Of a stretch of DNA of 64,000 bases, positions 59,706 through 64,000 are shown piece by piece (position 1 is the first letter of the stretch; every line of letters starts with the position of its first letter). This stretch comes from Lacrimispora amygdalina (GTDB lineage Bacteria; Bacillota; Clostridia; Lachnospirales; Lachnospiraceae), in assembly GCF_900205965.1 (NCBI RefSeq), contig NZ_OAOF01000014.1, forward strand, positions 62,001-126,000, given 5' to 3'. The notes beneath the pieces are model-generated. The model saw only the letters and a program-made list of their open reading frames with translations, was not told the origin of the DNA and ran no database searches. Made by a program: the position numbers and the translations under genes.

Positions 59706-61244
59706 TTACCGGACGAGAAGGGATCTGCCTGTCATCTCTTTCGGCTGCTCCATACCCATCAGTTCGATTAAAGTCGGTGCGATATCTGCAAGACATCCAC
59801 CCTCTCTTAATTTGAGGGCCGGATCCGCATTAACAAGAATGAAAGGTACCGGATTGGTTGTATGGGCTGTAAACGGTTCTCCCGTCTCATAATCCAGAAG
59901 CTGTTCTGCATTACCATGATCTGCACAGATAAAGAGAACACCGTCCATCTCCTTTACTGCATCCACGGTTCTTCCCACGCATGCATCAACCGTTTCGATG
60001 GCCTTAATCGCAGCATCTTCAATACCGGTATGTCCTACCATGTCTGGATTAGCAAAATTAACAATAATTACGTCGTATTTGCCGGAGGTTACAGCCTCCA
60101 CCAGCTTGCCGCAGACAACCGGTGCACTCATCTCAGGCTGTAAATCATAGGTGGCAACCTTAGGTGAAGGAACCAAAATCCGGTCTTCTCCCTTATTCGG
60201 TTCTTCCACACCACCGTTAAAGAAAAAGGTTACATGGGCATATTTCTCTGTTTCAGCAATTCTTGCCTGAGTCATGCTGTGGTCAGCAAGGAACTCTCCA
60301 AATGTATTGATAATGGATTCCTTTTTAAACGCAACCAGCTTATTTTTAATTGTTTCATCATAATCAGTGAAGCATACATAGGTCAGATTGAGACGTTTTT
60401 CTCTCTCAAAACCGCTAAATTCATCATCGCAGAACGCTCTTGTGAGTTCCCTTGCACGGTCAGGACGGAAGTTGAAGAAGATAACAGAATCACCGTCTTT
60501 TACAACTGCAACTGGTGCTCCATTCTCTGTCACTACAAAAGGTTCCACAAATTCATCATTCTTCTCTGCATCATAGGAGGCCTGGATTCCCGCAGCAGCT
60601 GACTCAGCACGGTTTCCTTCGCCCTTTGTCAAGGCATCATAAGCCCGTTTCACACGATCCCAGCGGTTATCTCTGTCCATTGCATGGTAGCGGCCGGAAA
60701 CAGATGCCACTTTTCCTATACCGATCTCTTTCATTTTCGCTTCCAGCGCTTCTACAAAGCTCTTGCCGGAAGCAGGAGGTGTATCACGGCCATCCAGGAA
60801 GCAATGTACGTACACTTTCTCAAGACCATTTTTCTTAGCCAGTTCCAAAAGTCCATAGATGTGACTGATGTGGCTGTGAACTCCACCGTCTGATACCAGC
60901 CCCCACATATGAAGGGCTGAATTATTCTTTTTGCAATTCTCCACTGCTTTTAAAAATTCAGGTACATTAAAAAAGTCACCATCTGAGATGGACTTGGTAA
61001 TTCTGGTCAGTTCCTGGTATACGATGCGTCCTGCGCCCATATTTAAATGTCCAACCTCTGAATTTCCCATCTGGCCGTCCGGAAGACCAACTGCCAGCCC
61101 GCTGGCATTGCCTTTTACGAACGGGCACTGGCTCATCAGCTGGTCCATCACTGGAGTTTTGGCTTCGCAGACAGCATTGTGGTCACAGTTATCATTTAAC
61201 CCGTAACCATCAAGTATCATTAATACAACCGGTTTTTTGCTCAT
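59706..61244 (-). CDS. gpmI: Phosphoglycerate mutase, cofactor-independent
   Basis: 512 residues; Mn-dependent iPGM that interconverts 3- and 2-phosphoglycerate. Metal/catalytic motifs: VLMILDGYGLND start, catalytic Ser in NSEVGHLNMGAGR, FLDGRDTPPASG, HCFLDGRDTPP region, the DNRWDR site, and CADHGNAE and HTTNPVPFIL at the C-terminus. Last gene of gap-pgk-tpiA-gpmI, a lower-glycolysis cluster common in Clostridia. Confidence 0.97.
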   Translation of the reverse strand: MSKKPVVLMILDGYGLNDNCDHNAVCEAKTPVMDQLMSQCPFVKGNASGLAVGLPDGQMGNSEVGHLNMGAGRIVYQELTRITKSISDGDFFNVPEFLKAVENCKKNNSALHMWGLVSDGGVHSHISHIYGLLELAKKNGLEKVYVHCFLDGRDTPPASGKSFVEALEAKMKEIGIGKVASVSGRYHAMDRDNRWDRVKRAYDALTKGEGNRAESAAAGIQASYDAEKNDEFVEPFVVTENGAPVAVVKDGDSVIFFNFRPDRARELTRAFCDDEFSGFEREKRLNLTYVCFTDYDETIKNKLVAFKKESIINTFGEFLADHSMTQARIAETEKYAHVTFFFNGGVEEPNKGEDRILVPSPKVATYDLQPEMSAPVVCGKLVEAVTSGKYDVIIVNFANPDMVGHTGIEDAAIKAIETVDACVGRTVDAVKEMDGVLFICADHGNAEQLLDYETGEPFTAHTTNPVPFILVNADPALKLREGGCLADIAPTLIELMGMEQPKEMTGRSLLVR

Positions 61245-61280
61245 AACTAGTTCTCCTTTTCCAAATGTTTATTCTGCCGC

Positions 61281-61323
61281 AAAAAGCTGCTTCCTGTCTG
61301 CCTGCAGGCAGACAGGAAGCAGC
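61281..61323 (-). terminator. Long palindromic terminator between tpiA and gpmI
   Basis: Perfect inverted repeat of 19 bases each side (61286-61304 and 61305-61323, arms GCTGCTTCCTGTCTGCCTG and its complement), so effectively a 17-bp stem with a four-base loop; TTTTT follows on the minus strand. It lies between tpiA and gpmI and could partly separate the two or stabilise the upstream message. Confidence 0.85.
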
Positions 61324-61330
61324 AGCTGTG

Positions 61331-62083
61331 TTATTTCTTATAATTAACAATATTGCCGAAATCCGGTTTTAAGGAAGCGCCTCCTACAAGACCGCCGTCA
61401 ATATCCGGCTGTGCAAACAGCTCTGGTGCACTGCCTGCGGAAACAGAACCGCCATACTGAATACGGATCGCTTCTGCAGTTGCTTCATCATATATTTCAG
61501 CGATGCAGGAACGGATAGACTGGCATACTTCCTGGGCCTGCTCAGTTGTTGCAACCTTTCCTGTACCGATCGCCCAGATGGGCTCATATGCGATCACTGC
61601 CTTAGCAGCGTTCTCAGCCGGAATATTTAAGAATGCAATTTTTATCTGCTGGCGGATCCAGTCAATAGTGATCCCCTGTTCTCTCTGGGTAAGAGATTCA
61701 CCACAGCAGATAATTGGAGTGATGCCGTATTCAAAGGCCTTGAGGGCCTTTTTGTTTACAGTTTCATCTGTCTCTGCAAAATACTCTCTTCTTTCTGAGT
61801 GGCCGATCACCACGTACTTTACACCTGCATCTTTTAACATAGCCGGTGAAATCTCTCCGGTATAAGCGCCCTTATCTTCAAAATACATGTTTTCAGCGCC
61901 GATGTTAATGTTGGAACCTTTTGCTGCTTCCATGGCAGGAATGATATCAATCGCCGGTACACAAAATACAACATCTACCTCATCATTCACCACCAGTGGC
62001 TTCAATGTATTGACAAGCTCCACCGCTTCGGTGGGAGTCATGTTCATTTTCCAGTTTCCTGCAATAATTTTTTTTCTGGACAT
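61331..62083 (-). CDS. tpiA: Triosephosphate isomerase
   Basis: 250 residues, (beta/alpha)8 barrel. Catalytic Lys in GNWKMN, His in VIGHSERREYF, catalytic Glu in AYEPIWAIGTGKV, phosphate loop GGSVSAGSAPEL and VGGASLKPDF end. Twenty bases downstream of pgk. Confidence 0.97.
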   Translation of the reverse strand: MSRKKIIAGNWKMNMTPTEAVELVNTLKPLVVNDEVDVVFCVPAIDIIPAMEAAKGSNINIGAENMYFEDKGAYTGEISPAMLKDAGVKYVVIGHSERREYFAETDETVNKKALKAFEYGITPIICCGESLTQREQGITIDWIRQQIKIAFLNIPAENAAKAVIAYEPIWAIGTGKVATTEQAQEVCQSIRSCIAEIYDEATAEAIRIQYGGSVSAGSAPELFAQPDIDGGLVGGASLKPDFGNIVNYKK

Positions 62084-62102
62084 AAAATAACCTTACCTTC
62101 CG

Positions 62103-63314
62103 CTATTTGTTATCTGCTGCTGCAACACCCGGGAGTTCTTTTCCTTCCAGGAATTCTAAGGATGCTCCGCCTCCGGTAGAGATATGGGTCATCTTATCTG
62201 CAAATCCAAGTCTCTTCACTGCATTTACAGAATCACCGCCTCCGATAACAGTAGTAGCATCGCTCAGCTCTGCAACTGCACGGCATACTTCCAAAGTACC
62301 CTCAGCGAAATTGGAGAATTCAAATACACCCATCGGTCCGTTCCATACAACAGTTTTAGCACCTTTTAAAGCACCCTTAAACAGTTCAATGGTCTTCGGT
62401 CCGATATCAAATCCTGACCAGCCTGCATCGATGGATTCTACCACTTTACGCTCTGTATCGTTGGAAAATTCCTTTCCTTCCACATTATCAATAGGAAGAA
62501 GCAGTTTCACACCTTTCTGCTCTGCCTTTTTGATCATCTCCAATGCGTAATCAACCTTATCTTCCTCACATAAGGAATTTCCGATTTCCTTACCCTGAGC
62601 CTTTTCAAAGGTATAAGCCATTCCGCCGCCGATAATTAAAGTATCAACCTTATCAAGAAGATTGTTGATTACATTGATCTTATCGGAAACCTTTGCGCCG
62701 CCCAGGATAGCCACAAAAGGACGTACCGGAGTCTCAACTGCCTGGCCCAGGAACTTAATTTCTTTTTCCATTAAGTATCCGACTACATTCTCAGATGTAT
62801 ATTTGGTTACACCCACGTTGGAGCAATGTGCTCTGTGAGCAGTACCAAATGCATCGTTAACAAAGATTCCGTCACTAAGAGAAGCCAGTTCTTTTGCATA
62901 TGCTTCTGCATTCTCATCTTTACCGTATTTGGTCTCTTCCACTCTGTAGCGGGTATTCTGAAGAAGAAGAACTTCTCCATCCTTTAACCCTTCAGCAACC
63001 TTTAAGGTCTCAGGACCAGTTACCTTAGGATCATTAACAAATTTTACCTCTACGCCAAGACGCTCGCTTAATGCAGGAGCAACTGGCTCCAGAGACATCT
63101 CAGGAAGCGGCTCGCCCTTTGGTTTGCCCAGATGGGAACATAAAATAACTTTTGCACCCTGGTCAAGAAGCTTCTTAATAGTAGGGATTGCACCGTCGAT
63201 ACGGTTATAGTTCTGAATCACACCATCCTTTAACGGCACGTTAAAATCACATCTTACCAGTACTTTCTTACCCTTTAATCCGGTTAAATCATCAACTGTT
63301 TTCTTATTAAGCAT
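62103..63314 (-). CDS. pgk: Phosphoglycerate kinase
   Basis: 403 residues. N-terminal domain VLVRCDFNVPLKDG with the conserved Arg, the HLGKPKGEP substrate loop, hinge, and the C-terminal ADP-binding domain (FVAILGGAKVSDKI, IGGGMAYTFEKAQGKEIG, VVWNGPMGVFEF, GGGDSVNAVKRLG). Substrate-level phosphorylation step of glycolysis. Confidence 0.98.
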   Translation of the reverse strand: MLNKKTVDDLTGLKGKKVLVRCDFNVPLKDGVIQNYNRIDGAIPTIKKLLDQGAKVILCSHLGKPKGEPLPEMSLEPVAPALSERLGVEVKFVNDPKVTGPETLKVAEGLKDGEVLLLQNTRYRVEETKYGKDENAEAYAKELASLSDGIFVNDAFGTAHRAHCSNVGVTKYTSENVVGYLMEKEIKFLGQAVETPVRPFVAILGGAKVSDKINVINNLLDKVDTLIIGGGMAYTFEKAQGKEIGNSLCEEDKVDYALEMIKKAEQKGVKLLLPIDNVEGKEFSNDTERKVVESIDAGWSGFDIGPKTIELFKGALKGAKTVVWNGPMGVFEFSNFAEGTLEVCRAVAELSDATTVIGGGDSVNAVKRLGFADKMTHISTGGGASLEFLEGKELPGVAAADNK

Positions 63315-63363
63315 CTTATTATGCTCCTTTCAGATTCTGTTATTTTAACTTTCAAAAATACAA

Positions 63364-63394
63364 AAGGCCCGGTCCTTTCCGACCGGACCCTTCG
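63364..63394 (-). terminator. Terminator after gap
   Basis: Stem GGCCCGGTC / GACCGGACC (one wobble pair on the RNA) with a short T-run (TTTTG) on the minus strand, in the 87-bp gap between gap and pgk; pgk may thus be partly independent. Confidence 0.7.
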
Positions 63395-63401
63395 TGGATC
63401 T

Positions 63402-64000
63402 TTAGCCTAATTCAGCAAAGTACTTAATTGTACGAACCATCTGGCTTGTATAGGAATTCTCATTGTCATACCAGGAAACAACCTGTACCTGATATAAATC
63501 ATCACCGATCTTGGAAACCATAGTCTGAGTTGCATCGAATAAAGAACCGAATCTCATTCCGATTACATCAGAAGATACGATCGGATCTGTGTTGTATCCG
63601 AAAGACTGGCTTGAAGCTGCCTTCATAGCTGCATTGATTCCTTCTGCAGTAACATCAGAACCCTTAACAACTGCTACTAAGATGGTGGTAGAACCTGTAG
63701 GAACCGGAACACGCTGAGCGGAACCGATTAACTTGCCGTTTAATTCAGGAATAACAAGACCGATTGCTTTAGCAGCACCGGTAGAGTTTGGTACGATGTT
63801 TGCTGCACCAGCTCTTGCTCTTCTTAAATCACCTTTTCTGTGAGGTCCGTCAAGGATCATCTGATCACCTGTGTAAGCATGAATGGTGCTCATGATACCA
63901 GACTGGATCGGAGCATAATCATTTAATGCCTTTGCCATAGGAGCAAGGCAGTTTGTTGTACAGGAAGCAGCGGAGATGATCTTGTCATCTGCTGTTAATA
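63402..64000 (-). CDS. gap: Glyceraldehyde-3-phosphate dehydrogenase, C-terminal part (runs off the right edge)
   Basis: The last ~199 residues are visible. The catalytic cysteine loop SAASCTTNCLAP is present near the right edge, followed by the catalytic domain (STIHAYTGDQMILDGPHRKGD), PVPTGSTTILVAVV and the C-terminal WYDNENSYTSQMVRT. NAD-binding N-terminal half lies outside the window. Glycolytic GapA type. First gene of the glycolytic cluster in transcription order. Confidence 0.95.
   Translation of the reverse strand, partial: LTADDKIISAASCTTNCLAPMAKALNDYAPIQSGIMSTIHAYTGDQMILDGPHRKGDLRRARAGAANIVPNSTGAAKAIGLVIPELNGKLIGSAQRVPVPTGSTTILVAVVKGSDVTAEGINAAMKAASSQSFGYNTDPIVSSDVIGMRFGSLFDATQTMVSKIGDDLYQVQVVSWYDNENSYTSQMVRTIKYFAELG

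Noticed and set aside
1..64000. CRISPR array, tRNA or rRNA genes
   Set aside because: No regularly spaced repeats, cloverleaf-like segments or rRNA-like stretches were seen on either strand.

Overview
This 64 kb window is a chromosomal segment of a spore-forming, anaerobic, low-to-mid GC Firmicute, most likely a Lachnospiraceae (Clostridium cluster XIVa, Lacrimispora-like) species. Evidence: sporulation and germination genes (spoIIP, gpr, a GerMN lipoprotein), HrcA/CIRCE control of dnaK, RNase J, IreB, ThiI paired with a NifS-type desulfurase, oxygen-independent HemW, and frequent TTG/GTG starts. No rRNA, tRNA or CRISPR array was seen. Almost all genes lie on the minus strand.

Layout. 1-12.4 kb: recO (partial), era, an M16 peptidase, a YdcF-like protein, then the tRNA wobble-uridine pair trhP/trmR, a short MltG-like membrane protein, RNase J, a Fur-family regulator, DUF1292, ruvX, ireB and mtaB. 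12.5-19.9 kb: an HPr-like protein lacking the catalytic His, thiI + nifS, rsmE, prmA, a TSUP permease, a secreted choline-binding-type repeat protein. 18.7-23.7 kb: the heat-shock operon hrcA-grpE-dnaK-dnaJ behind a sigma-A promoter and a perfect CIRCE operator. 23.8-25.4 kb: two secreted 3D-domain proteins on the plus strand. 25.4-33.7 kb: hemW, lepA, an intact ISLre2-type insertion sequence with a 9-bp target duplication, a previously unlisted type I toxin-antitoxin locus (27-aa holin-like toxin with a convergent antisense RNA), spoIIP, gpr and rpsT.

33.7-49.7 kb is the accessory core: a compact, head-less, contractile phage-tail locus of the PBSX/diffocin type (tailocin). It holds its own XRE repressor, an ImmA/IrrE-like protein, a Cro-like regulator, tail terminator, sheath, tube, a chaperone with a textbook -1 frameshift site, tape measure, LysM/hub/baseplate proteins, a beta-helix tail fibre, holin and endolysin. 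No portal, terminase, capsid or integrase gene is present. It sits between holA and rpsT, which are neighbours in Bacillus, so it interrupts an otherwise conserved core gene order (comEC-holA-rpsT-gpr-spoIIP-lepA-hemW-hrcA-grpE-dnaK-dnaJ-prmA-rsmE). Next to the tail fibre lie two facing, frameshifted tail-fibre remnants on opposite strands. Regulation appears to use a 19-bp operator present twice, once at the cro promoter and once at the 3' end of cro.

49.7-64 kb: holA, comEC (whose conserved N-terminus appears to start at a non-canonical ATA), a GerMN lipoprotein, a sensor kinase without a neighbouring response regulator, DegV, an ABC exporter, an unknown protein, and the lower-glycolysis cluster gap(partial)-pgk-tpiA-gpmI.
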